In this document: in pieces, positions 8,401-15,946 of the stretch
Numbering within the stretch: position 1 is the first letter of the stretch
How the letters are laid out: each line of letters opens with the position of its first letter
Source: Bacillota bacterium
GTDB taxonomy: Bacteria; Bacillota_I; Bacilli_A; ML615J-28; CAG-698
DNA length: 54,675 nt
Reading direction: 5' to 3'
Assembly (NCBI GenBank): GCA_016280895.1
Contig: JAEEHM010000017.1
Coordinates: 1-54,675, forward strand
The notes under the pieces: generated by a model
What the model saw: only the letters and a program-made list of their open reading frames with translations
Database searches by the model: none
What the model was told of the DNA's origin: nothing
Program-made: the position numbers and the translations under genes

Positions 8401-11400
8401 GTTCTATCTTTGCTACCATCAATATTTAATGCAGTCAATGCACCTTCAGGAATAGATAAGAATCCTCCATCTGGATCAGCAAATTCTTCAATCTTACAAA
8501 TAATAGTTTCAGATACTAATTTACTTGCAATTATTACAGTAATATCAGCTTCAGTTAAAGCAGTTATCTTCTTAATTATGTCATTAGATAATGTTTCACT
8601 ATTAAAGTCTGAGCCTAATAATGTTTGAATAGAAACGAATAATTTTCTGATTTCACCATTTTCTTTAGCGTAAACTTTTAATTCATCTTCGTGTCCACTT
8701 AAGCCTTCAACAGCACTTAAGTCTTTTGTGACACTTGTAGTTGATGCTACTTTCTTATCAGCTAAATAGATGTAATATTTATCAGCATCAGCAACTGGTG
8801 TAATATTAATAGTACCAGCACTTAATGTAAATGTAGTTTCAGTATTTGTATCCTTCCATTCATCATCTGCTACTAGATTTACTCCCTTAATTACTTCTAA
8901 TGTTTTTCCTTCTTGAGCATATGCTTTAATGAAAGAAATTAAAGTATTAGAAATTAATTTAGAATCTAATAGAATATCTAATTCATCTTCACTCAAGTTA
9001 ACAATTTGTGTTAAATCTTCAGTGTAGTTAACAATTAATCTTGCACCCTTAAGTAATGAAACTATTTCTACCTTTGTCCAATCTTCAGCATTTTCAAATC
9101 CATGGATTTCAATTCCATCACCAAGTTCAATATTACCAAGAAGCATATCCATTATTTCAGTTAAGTTTCTTGTTAAGAACTTAGATGCAGAAATATTAGT
9201 ACCTAATTTATCAATTGATTCATCACTTAGATTTTTAATTCCATCAGTTCCTTCTCCATTCAATAAACCACTAGTTGCGATTGTTTGAAGAGCTTTAAAG
9301 ATTGAAGAAAGCTCTGTACTTGTCCACTCATCTTCGTCTAAACTTACAAGTGTTAATGATTCTTCAGAAGAATTCATATTGTCCATAAAGTATGTAAGAA
9401 TTCCAGATAAGTTCTTTCTAATAAATTTAGAATTACTTAAATGAGTAGCTATATTATTTATGCTTTCATCACTTAATTCACCAAATGAAGCAAGTATATC
9501 ATCACTGCCAATAATTCCACTTGACACAATTTCTTTAACTGCTTTAAAGATTGAAGATATTTCAAGTTTTGTCCATTCATCAGGATTATCTAAAGCACTT
9601 AAAGCTAAACCACCAAAGATACCATCTGTAGTAGTACCATCGCCATTATCTTGTGGTCCTAATAATTTATCAATTAACGCATTTAAATTTGTTTTAATAA
9701 TTCCTGATTGAGAGAAATATTCAGATAATTGATCAATCTTGTCATCATCTAAGGCGCCAAGACGATTAGTCATTTCACCTTCTGCTTCAAACAAGCCACT
9801 TGAGAATAATACAAGTGCTGATTTCAATAATGGTTTTAATTCATTTGACCAATCAACATCGTCACCAATTGTGATGATTGTTGCATATTCTTCAGGAAGC
9901 TTTGATTTTCCAACATCTACTAGAACAGGAACAGCTTTAGAAACAACTCTTGAATTGAAGATAGCATCAACAACACCATCAACAGCTGCTATTTGTTCAT
10001 CAGTAAATGCAAAGTTCATATTTTCAAAATCTTCAGTCTTTAAGCCAAGACCTCTAAATGCTTTATAAACCTTACCAATGTTTGAAATTTCATCACTCCA
10101 TTTAATAGGTTCAGCATCTGGATCATATTTTTGTGGATTCAATAATTCATCTAAATTAATATTTAAATCTTCAAATGATTGTTGAATTGATTCCATTGAA
10201 CACAAATATTCAACAAGTAGTGGAGCAACAGCATCAACAATTCCTAACTTACTTATACGATCAAATATTGATTCTACAGTATCAGCATCGAGTGTTAGAA
10301 AATCTATTTCTAATTTACCATCTGCAAATTCTAATAATTGAACAACATCTACAAATGCAAAACCAACTTCTTTGATTTCAGCCATGTAGTCTAGACCCTT
10401 CATATTAGAAAGAGATGTTTTAATTGCTGCTCTTAAGCTTTCATTTTCAATATCAGCAAGAATTGCTTCATTAGCAAGCACGATTTCAATTCCTACAGGA
10501 ACAGCAACATTTATTAATTCAAGGCTTGTTAATTCATCAATTACTTCTTCTAATAATTCACGATCCATATTTGCTAATTTTTCCATTGAGAAATCAGATG
10601 ATAAACCACCTATTTTCATAAGAGCATTAGCTGCATGTTGTAATTCTTTTCTTAACTTAATATCATATTTATCTTCACCATTTTCTATCTTTAAAGAAAA
10701 TAGTCCATCAAATACATATTCATCAAGTGATGCTTCACTTATTTTAATACTACCAAATACTTGACCAGCTATTGTTTCTCGATAAGCACCAATTAGTTCA
10801 AATACTTGTGAATATTCATCAAAAATACTATTAGATTCATTTTCTTCTTCTGTTGATAATTTTACAAGTGTTGCAGTATCATCAATTATAACAACTGTAT
10901 ATGTATCTGTTGTATCTGATGATTCTTCTCGCATTTGCATTAGATTAGATGCAATAGATGCAGTTCCAGCAAATAAGAAACACATAAGTAATGTGTACAT
11001 CAAACCTTTTACAGCACCAATACCTAAACCACCTAGACGAGAAACCATTCCTGGTTTTACTTTCTTGCCTTCCTTATTTCTTCTTCTTGGTTTAATAATC
11101 AACCAAATAATATCAAATAATATTTTGAATACAGTAAATGATAATATAATTATTATGATAAAGTAAATGATTCTTACAATCATAATAATTAGCGCAAATA
11201 CAGTAGCTACTACAAGTGAATCTTCTGGAATCGTTCCACCAAACAATTGGTCCTTAATAACTTCAGTTAACATCTCCCTTGCTGTTGTAAGATTATATGT
11301 AGTCTCACCAACATCAAAGGACAAATTAAAGGTCGATAAGTCAATATCCAGTAAGATATTACAAACTTTGTCAGCAATTAGCCAACCACCAACAAATATT

Positions 11401-11537
11401 ATCAGTGTTGCAATCATGTAATATACTGATTTAAATGTTCCACGCAAAAAGCCAATTATCGCAAAGAGGGCCATAATTGCTAGTACAGCTATATTAAAAT
11501 ACATAATAAAATCTTGTATTGTAAATGGTAATGTCAT
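5460..11537 (-). CDS. Giant CvpA-family membrane protein with long repeat region
   Basis: A 2025-residue protein. The first 200 residues match the CvpA/colicin V production family: helices at about 10-32, 38-56, 105-145 and 168-195, with FLRGTFKSVYYMIATL after the first and a basic loop (KPRRRNKEGKKVKPG) before the last. Typical CvpA proteins are only 160-250 residues. The remaining 1800 residues are soluble, acidic and made of degenerate repeats of about 80-100 residues (pattern W-x-x-x-x-E(L/I)-x-x-(L/M)-x-A-(I/V), then an S-x-(L/I) helix). Units at about 1140-1480 are nearly identical, for example ILKSLVITATVKDKV and GWKNTYDASG. A lone EGL-type small beta segment interrupts near 925-950. 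The tail is probably extracytoplasmic. GAGGT precedes ATG 11537. Single gene with its own terminator; no reported role. Confidence 0.8.
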   Translation of the reverse strand: MTLPFTIQDFIMYFNIAVLAIMALFAIIGFLRGTFKSVYYMIATLIIFVGGWLIADKVCNILLDIDLSTFNLSFDVGETTYNLTTAREMLTEVIKDQLFGGTIPEDSLVVATVFALIIMIVRIIYFIIIIILSFTVFKILFDIIWLIIKPRRRNKEGKKVKPGMVSRLGGLGIGAVKGLMYTLLMCFLFAGTASIASNLMQMREESSDTTDTYTVVIIDDTATLVKLSTEEENESNSIFDEYSQVFELIGAYRETIAGQVFGSIKISEASLDEYVFDGLFSLKIENGEDKYDIKLRKELQHAANALMKIGGLSSDFSMEKLANMDRELLEEVIDELTSLELINVAVPVGIEIVLANEAILADIENESLRAAIKTSLSNMKGLDYMAEIKEVGFAFVDVVQLLEFADGKLEIDFLTLDADTVESIFDRISKLGIVDAVAPLLVEYLCSMESIQQSFEDLNINLDELLNPQKYDPDAEPIKWSDEISNIGKVYKAFRGLGLKTEDFENMNFAFTDEQIAAVDGVVDAIFNSRVVSKAVPVLVDVGKSKLPEEYATIITIGDDVDWSNELKPLLKSALVLFSSGLFEAEGEMTNRLGALDDDKIDQLSEYFSQSGIIKTNLNALIDKLLGPQDNGDGTTTDGIFGGLALSALDNPDEWTKLEISSIFKAVKEIVSSGIIGSDDILASFGELSDESINNIATHLSNSKFIRKNLSGILTYFMDNMNSSEESLTLVSLDEDEWTSTELSSIFKALQTIATSGLLNGEGTDGIKNLSDESIDKLGTNISASKFLTRNLTEIMDMLLGNIELGDGIEIHGFENAEDWTKVEIVSLLKGARLIVNYTEDLTQIVNLSEDELDILLDSKLISNTLISFIKAYAQEGKTLEVIKGVNLVADDEWKDTNTETTFTLSAGTINITPVADADKYYIYLADKKVASTTSVTKDLSAVEGLSGHEDELKVYAKENGEIRKLFVSIQTLLGSDFNSETLSNDIIKKITALTEADITVIIASKLVSETIICKIEEFADPDGGFLSIPEGALTALNIDGSKDRTAWNENGLEHGELFKVLRAISVIFNGKDIGADSFEFSTDLITNIDNAGIEKITASVVVNESLIKKIEDMANESGAVIYIPSELQASPTKIDRTKWQAANESASLLKGLKSIFAGGEVDTSNMKLSNIIDQKDEILRSLVITETVKQQATKAGTGIIMPSELPADTLDGWKNTYDVDDNLETSGEISNMLAAVDKIIDTGDTNITDINVTNINLDNIITNQDIILKSLVITATVKDKVTSFDGIVVPENEGLSSENLNGWKNTYNASGEIVSRGEIAKMLNAIKIVLNVDSSTTLDESLATDNINLENVITNKNEILKSLVITATFKDKISNMPAIEVPNDASLSTTDLGGWKNTYDASGNVLTNGEIAHLLDAINIILNIDSSTKLDDFSTDSIKLGKVIYEKDVILKSLLISNVVKEKIMDNSTLELPSSLPTDSLVGWKSTYDSEENVSAYGELAYLLTAVKYALNITSPDDDANFNNINVDTIKLNNLIDNRQTILHSSIIASTIKKQILNNASTDNSKILRLPENYEVSASPNFVTWNDEYNDTTYNALTKEFNYTVTSLGELDRVLAAIGELLADTDTTFSNITSFNYANLFVASSQEKLIASKLLSETIIQKIGENAISVPNDTDLRLNLTSDRTNWWNANGELKYFLSAIGLILSDSEKETLSVDLDINSAYAKITNEATRTELFKSYLIAETLTIKFSELDLFSTKMPTVENSGINLSATNTDGSNNRYDWYIVNELVDSRTIEHKELWNLVTSIHILLGDDFDTSVSFSIDQVLNKSEFYPSLDANKINTNNTVYDMLYSKILEETFVGVVQSIVTGDGVLADYLNVPSPANWYLYLTGAGEYDTRTIIESIYQMQAAGLSYSAVASIATAGVSAAASAAETLASLDTAKLADAFVISRTYRASIEKFFNGMLATIYSYAYTAGSISGHPLDPWNSVKLVQSDFDGLSRVEASTLLKNKLDVIIENLERVY
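7140..8090 (-). repeat. Near-identical 260-280 bp tandem coding repeats inside the giant gene
   Basis: Blocks such as GTAATAACAAGTGATTTTAA recur near 7440, 7702 and, with a single change, 7982. Each time they are followed about 60 bp on by related segments and about 170 bp on by CATATGT(A/G)TTCTTCCAACC-type segments. The nucleotide-level identity shows recent tandem duplication or gene conversion of units of about 90 codons. Confidence 0.75.
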
Positions 11538-11667
11538 TTTTATACCTCATCCTTCAGTCTTATTTATAGGCATATTATACCACAAAAAAATAAAAAATAA
11601 AATAGCATAATGATTTATAGTGTTTTTTTAGTTATAATTAAGGACTATTATTAAATGAATATTTCCT

Positions 11668-11700
11668 AAAATAAAAGAACTAAATATTAAAATTTAGTTC
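11668..11700 (-). terminator. Terminator of lgt
   Basis: Stem GAACTAAAT / ATTTAGTTC with a 6-nt loop (11677-11700) overlaps the lgt stop codon and is followed by TTTTATTTT on the minus strand. Confidence 0.8.
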
Positions 11701-12719
11701 TCTTTTTCTATTTTTTCTTCATCAACAGCTGGTTCAACTTTCTTATTTTTATAAATATAATTAATTAGGAATATCAAAGCTACGCCAATTGCAAGCATCA
11801 CTATTGACCAGAATTGTGATGGAGAAATATTACCAATAAAGCTTCCACGATCATCATCACGAATGAATTCTAAGAAGAATCTCCAAATTCCATATGCGAT
11901 TAAATAAACTGGCATATTATATTTAAAGTCTTTTTTAAGTATTAAAAGTGACATAATTCCAAATATAATAAATAAGAAAATTGCTTCATATAATTGAGTT
12001 GGAAGATGATAAACATGACCTGTAATTTCCCAATTAGAGTTCCAAATAGGAAAGGCCATATCCCATTTTGTACCTGTTGTTATACCATAACAGCAACCAG
12101 CAAAGAAACAACCTAAGCGCCCAAAGCCATGTGCCACTGTTATTGAACAAGGTGCAATACTTAAAATATCAATAAGCTTAGATTTGAATTGTTTTCTCTT
12201 CCAAAAATATACAGCTAAGAATGATACGACTCCACCAATTAATCCACCAATAAATGTTACTCCACCATTGAAATCAAGACCATCTGCAGAGCCTTTTGCA
12301 TAGCTAATTATTGATATTAAAATTGTTGGCGCAATAGTTCCAATAGCAACTAAATCTACTAAAATACGATCAATGAATTCTTTTCTTTCACTTGTTATAT
12401 TGATTTTCTTTGATATAAATTGAAAAGCAACAATTGATAAAATAAAGAATACTGCTAATACTAATCCTAGTATTGAACCTAAACTATTATCAAAACCTAA
12501 TTCAGGTGCAGCTAAATAATTATAGAAGCTTTGGAAAATAGCCGCAGCAGTGAAACCAAATATAATCGCAATAATAGCTAACCATTCAACAAAATCAATG
12601 AATTTATCTTCTATTTTTTTCTTCTTTGCATAAGTATGGAATACCCACAAACATACAAGTACACCAATGCCTATTAATAAACCATATGTATTTAATAAAC
12701 CAAACAATTTAGGATACAT
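11694..12719 (-). CDS. lgt: Prolipoprotein diacylglyceryl transferase
   Basis: Lgt moves a diacylglyceryl group from phosphatidylglycerol to the lipobox Cys of prolipoproteins at the membrane. The 341-residue protein has about seven to eight helices. The Lgt-type motif HGFGRLGCFFAGCCYG sits at about residues 196-211, preceded by FNGGVTFIGGLIGG, and later segments LPTQLYEAIFLF and RFFLEFIRDDDRG match the family C-terminus. The variant with CxxxGCCYG instead of GNFxN is common in Firmicutes. AAAGGAGGAAATTAT precedes ATG 12719. The gene follows a HAD phosphatase by 13 nt, an order that recalls the lgt-ppaX pairing of Bacillus. Several lipoproteins in this window (TrpX, amidase, DUF4886 protein) would be its substrates. 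Confidence 0.9.
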   Translation of the reverse strand: MYPKLFGLLNTYGLLIGIGVLVCLWVFHTYAKKKKIEDKFIDFVEWLAIIAIIFGFTAAAIFQSFYNYLAAPELGFDNSLGSILGLVLAVFFILSIVAFQFISKKINITSERKEFIDRILVDLVAIGTIAPTILISIISYAKGSADGLDFNGGVTFIGGLIGGVVSFLAVYFWKRKQFKSKLIDILSIAPCSITVAHGFGRLGCFFAGCCYGITTGTKWDMAFPIWNSNWEITGHVYHLPTQLYEAIFLFIIFGIMSLLILKKDFKYNMPVYLIAYGIWRFFLEFIRDDDRGSFIGNISPSQFWSIVMLAIGVALIFLINYIYKNKKVEPAVDEEKIEKEN

Positions 12720-12732
12720 ATAATTTCCTCCT

Positions 12733-13368
12733 TTAATTTAAATATTTCTTTATTTCTGTGATATCATCAAGGACAATATCACACACTTCTTTTAATTTGT
12801 TCTTTGAATTATGGCCTTTACAAACAAGAATGCATTTAACTTTCATTGCATCAGCTACTTTTTTATCATGAACAGTATCACCAACAAAGATGATTTCATC
12901 TCTATTTAACTTACTCATCTCAAGCCAAGATACTGCAAGTTCAACCTTTCCATGGGCATATTTATTATCCATTCCAACAACATCATCAAAATAATCAAAT
13001 AAATTGTAGTGTTTTAATTGAGCATCTAATGTTTCCTTTTTTGTGGCAGACAAGCAAACAAGTCGATATTTTCCTTTTAATTCTTCCAACAATTTATATG
13101 CATTATCAAAGATTTTGCATCTTTCAAAAACACGTTCATTATAATATTGATGGAACCTATCAGCAATAGGTGTAAACTTACCATCATCAACTTCGAATCC
13201 CCATTTTCTGTAACAATCAATTACTGGGAAATCAAATACCTCTAAATACTCATTTAAACTGATTTCTCTTGCATTAAAATCATGAGCCAGTAAATTGAAT
13301 ATTTCAAAGTTGATTTCTAAATCATCTAATAATGTTCCATTAAAATCAAAGATAATTGTTTTTACCAT
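12733..13368 (-). CDS. HAD-family hydrolase, phosphoglycolate phosphatase-like
   Basis: A 211-residue haloacid dehalogenase-fold phosphatase. Motif I is IIFDFNGTLLDD (residues 5-16), with Asn at the position that is often Asp-Gly adjacent; motif II is LVCLSATKKE near 105; Lys of motif III lies before motif IV, IIFVGDTVHDKKVA (about 160-173). The cap is of the small alpha-helical type found in Gph/PpaX proteins. It lies 13 nt upstream of lgt and is probably co-transcribed with it. No good Shine-Dalgarno is visible, but a TATAATAAGAAAGA element lies just upstream. The substrate is not predictable; PpaX-type pyrophosphatase is plausible because of the lgt neighbour. Confidence 0.8.
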   Translation of the reverse strand: MVKTIIFDFNGTLLDDLEINFEIFNLLAHDFNAREISLNEYLEVFDFPVIDCYRKWGFEVDDGKFTPIADRFHQYYNERVFERCKIFDNAYKLLEELKGKYRLVCLSATKKETLDAQLKHYNLFDYFDDVVGMDNKYAHGKVELAVSWLEMSKLNRDEIIFVGDTVHDKKVADAMKVKCILVCKGHNSKNKLKEVCDIVLDDITEIKKYLN

Positions 13369-13444
13369 AATTCATTTTTCTTTCTTATTATATATAGTAT
13401 AACATATTCTTATTAATTTTACTATAAAAATGATTAAGATGTGA

Positions 13445-13450
13445 TATAAT
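13445..13450 (+). promoter_or_regulatory. -10 box for the MBL hydrolase gene
   Basis: TGTGATATAATATT contains an exact TATAAT at 13445-13450, 18 nt upstream of ATG 13469, with AGAGG as ribosome site between them. The -35 region is poorly conserved. Confidence 0.5.
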
Positions 13451-13468
13451 ATTATAAGAGGTATAATT

Positions 13469-14410
13469 ATGAAAAATGATTTAAAAATACATTTCTTAAA
13501 CACAATATGGTCTGATGCTATTATGCTAGAATCTGAAAAACATTTTGCTTTTGTTGATACTGCAAGTGCATTCTACTATCCAATGATTAAGGACTATATG
13601 AATAAGTACAAAATTAAAGAATTAGACTTTATTTTACTTACTCATTTTCATTCTGACCACTATGGAAATATCGTCAATATCATAAATGATTTTAATGTGA
13701 AAAAACTATATTTAAAGCACTATAGTGCTAAGGAAGGAGACACAGGCAGTGGTTGTCCAACCAATGAAGAATACTTGGCTCAAGAAATTCAACATTACAA
13801 TGATATTATTTCTTGTGCAAAAGAACATAATGTAGAAATAATATATTTAGATGAAATAGATGAAGCTGAACCATACATAATTAATTTCTATGATAATGAA
13901 CTAGAATTATACAACCTAAGTAGCAATCTTGATCCTATCTATTATGACGAATCCTCTCCATATTATATGAAACATATGTTCAGTGAAAATAATAACAGCA
14001 TTGTAATATATGCATGCATCAACAATCATAAAATCTTCTTAGGAGCAGATTTAACAGAATCCGATACAGAGGAAAAGAGTTTATATAGACTTAGTGAAAA
14101 ATATCTAAAAGAGATTTATCGAATTCACAACATCTCATCAATTGATGTTTATAAATCCTGTCACCATGGTGGTTCTGGCACCAACAAAATTGAACTTGCA
14201 AAATTATTAAACACAAAATATATGATTATTACTAATACTGATAGATGGTTAGATAAATGGCCTACTATTCAAAACTTTAAAGATGCAAGAGTTGACACTG
14301 TATTTTTAAAAACAGATTATTTCCAATATGTATTTGATTTTTCAAATAAGGAAATAAAATACGAATCTATTCCTCTTACATCATTATTTATTAGCCTAAA
14401 TAAAGATTAA
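13469..14410 (+). CDS. Metallo-beta-lactamase-fold hydrolase (ComEC C-terminal-like)
   Basis: A 313-residue soluble protein with the metal-binding motif THFHSDHYGN (about residues 61-70), a later FLGADLTESD segment giving the bridging Asp, and SCHHGGSGTN (about 229-238) giving the last His. This arrangement matches the ComEC/Rec2-type MBL-fold hydrolases. There is no signal peptide or membrane segment, so it is not ComEC itself. A nuclease or phosphodiesterase activity is likely but not certain. It is one of the few plus-strand genes, divergent from the HAD-lgt operon and convergent with the acyltransferase gene. Confidence 0.85.
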   Translation: MKNDLKIHFLNTIWSDAIMLESEKHFAFVDTASAFYYPMIKDYMNKYKIKELDFILLTHFHSDHYGNIVNIINDFNVKKLYLKHYSAKEGDTGSGCPTNEEYLAQEIQHYNDIISCAKEHNVEIIYLDEIDEAEPYIINFYDNELELYNLSSNLDPIYYDESSPYYMKHMFSENNNSIVIYACINNHKIFLGADLTESDTEEKSLYRLSEKYLKEIYRIHNISSIDVYKSCHHGGSGTNKIELAKLLNTKYMIITNTDRWLDKWPTIQNFKDARVDTVFLKTDYFQYVFDFSNKEIKYESIPLTSLFISLNKD

Positions 14411-14424
14411 AAAGAAACTTGAAA

Positions 14425-15678
14425 TTATTTTTCAAGTTTCTTTCTTTTATTATATTGATATAATTCTTCTGTAGCTAAAGCCATCTTAGTTACTGAGAAT
14501 TTTTCTCCTTTTGGATAAATGTAATATGTATCTTCTAAGGTATTTAGATCTATACAATCGCCATGTTTGAATAAATATTGATATTCGATGTGACAAGAAT
14601 ATAAAGATTCAACAGGCTTTATCATTTCAAATTTATCGCCATCTTTATCAAGACCTTCTACCTTAAAGCCATTCATGTCATGGATTAATTTACCTTCACC
14701 AAGCCTAATGAATTTTTTCGCATTTGGAAGTGAATCAACGATAACATCTAATTCACCACTTGAATATGTACCTGCTTCTACTTCTTTTCTTACATTATTT
14801 CTTTCCCATTCATACCAATCAGGAATATGATTGAATTCAGTTTCTCCATCTTTTGCTTGTAGATAACCATATTCGGTTAATTCCCATTCTTTACCGCAAG
14901 ACTTACATTTTAAAGTTGATTCAAATGAATCCATTTCATATTCTTTATTACAATGTGGACATTGATATAAAACTCGGTGTAAACCCAATGCTCTATTTTT
15001 ATCAGCAATTCTAATATGATTATCTTGTTGCCATTTGAAATCATCATACACAAATTCTTTATTTATAGTATCATTGATTTCTTCAATGCTTGCTTTTTCT
15101 AAGTCTTCTTTTGAATATAATAATTTATATGTAGCCTCAGTATATTCTACGCCTCTTTCGTGCGATGTATCCCAAAATGGAGAATTCACGTGATGTCCAT
15201 GGCATATTAGTGTAACTACAGGAACATCTAAAAATTTTGCAAGCTTTCCAAGTGATTCTGGAAGTACTGCATTTGTTCCACATAATGAATAACGTGCTTC
15301 TGGATATAATACTGCTACATTTCCCATTGCGATAGAACGCTTTAATTGTTTGATCAAGATCATATCATTTGTGAATTTTCTCTTACAGATGCAGCCAACA
15401 TTTCTTAAGAGATTCTCTCTACCAATAAAGCCATCAATTGCTACTACATAATTGGCATCATTTTTACCAAGTAGAGTTGATGCCACTTTAAAATCTAGAA
15501 ATGCATTATGATTACATAATAATAAAAATGGTCCTTTTATATTTTCTGTATTAACATAAGTTATTCTTGGTTTATATTTTTTAATTGCAGGGGCGCATAA
15601 TAATTTCTTTATTGGTTTTAAATACCACTTTGTTTTACGAGGTGGCATACTCATATCAAATCTTTTAATTTCCTTCAT
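14425..15678 (-). CDS. PlsC-like 1-acylglycerol-3-phosphate acyltransferase with zinc ribbon
   Basis: The N-terminal half (about residues 30-220) is a PlsC-type acyltransferase with the HX4D motif NHNAFLD (about 55-61) and a variant of FPEG, YPEARYS (about 125-131). Residues about 239-264 form a zinc ribbon: CPHC, then CKSCG. A C-terminal beta-rich domain of about 130 residues follows. The usual PlsC has about 240 residues; this one has 417. The likely role is acylation of a lysophospholipid at the membrane surface, but the Arg-for-Gly change in YPEAR and the extra domains make substrate inference weak. AAAGGAT precedes ATG 15678. Confidence 0.75.
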   Translation of the reverse strand: MKEIKRFDMSMPPRKTKWYLKPIKKLLCAPAIKKYKPRITYVNTENIKGPFLLLCNHNAFLDFKVASTLLGKNDANYVVAIDGFIGRENLLRNVGCICKRKFTNDMILIKQLKRSIAMGNVAVLYPEARYSLCGTNAVLPESLGKLAKFLDVPVVTLICHGHHVNSPFWDTSHERGVEYTEATYKLLYSKEDLEKASIEEINDTINKEFVYDDFKWQQDNHIRIADKNRALGLHRVLYQCPHCNKEYEMDSFESTLKCKSCGKEWELTEYGYLQAKDGETEFNHIPDWYEWERNNVRKEVEAGTYSSGELDVIVDSLPNAKKFIRLGEGKLIHDMNGFKVEGLDKDGDKFEMIKPVESLYSCHIEYQYLFKHGDCIDLNTLEDTYYIYPKGEKFSVTKMALATEELYQYNKRKKLEK

Positions 15679-15719
15679 TTTTTAATCCTTTGTATTATAT
15701 TACTTTGTACTATATACAA

Positions 15720-15748
15720 TAAGAAAGAGATTTGAATTCTCTTTCTTA
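15720..15748. terminator. Hairpin between the 57-codon gene and the acyltransferase gene
   Basis: A perfect 10-bp inverted repeat AAGAAAGAGA / TCTCTTTCTT (15721-15748) lies 23 nt after the stop at 15771. The T tract is poor on the minus strand (ATTGTATATAG), so termination is likely only partial. The right arm is part of a repeated 20-mer found elsewhere in the window. Confidence 0.45.
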
Positions 15749-15770
15749 TTATATATGTATTCTTGAACAA

Positions 15771-15944
15771 TTATGCACCATCCCAATGACGATCGCATAA
15801 ATTTTCATTATTTTGTTTCTTGCTATGTTTTCTCTCTTGTAACATTGCGATATCTTCACCAGTTTTATTGATTTTTGAAGATAAGCTAGTTTTGCTTTTC
15901 TTCTTTTCCTTCTTTATTTCTTTTTTGTTTTCTTCTTTATTCAT
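15771..15944 (-). CDS. 57-residue highly charged small protein
   Basis: A small gene below the usual length cut-off. ATG 15944-15942 starts 2 nt after the stop of the phosphodiester glycosidase gene, and the frame ends at TAA 15773-15771. The first 20 residues are almost all Lys, Glu and Asn (MNKEENKKEIKKEKKKSK), then SSKINKTGEDIAMLQER, and a distinctive C-terminus NLCDRHWDGA. The protein is hydrophilic without membrane segment or signal peptide. Codon choice resembles its neighbours. Translational coupling to the upstream gene is likely since no separate ribosome site is obvious. Function unknown. Confidence 0.55.
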   Translation of the reverse strand: MNKEENKKEIKKEKKKSKTSLSSKINKTGEDIAMLQERKHSKKQNNENLCDRHWDGA

Positions 15945-15946
15945 AC

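Noticed and set aside
6181-10375. Many open frames on the plus strand inside the giant gene
   Set aside because: They are antisense shadows of the repeat-rich coding sequence; composition and lack of ribosome sites exclude them.
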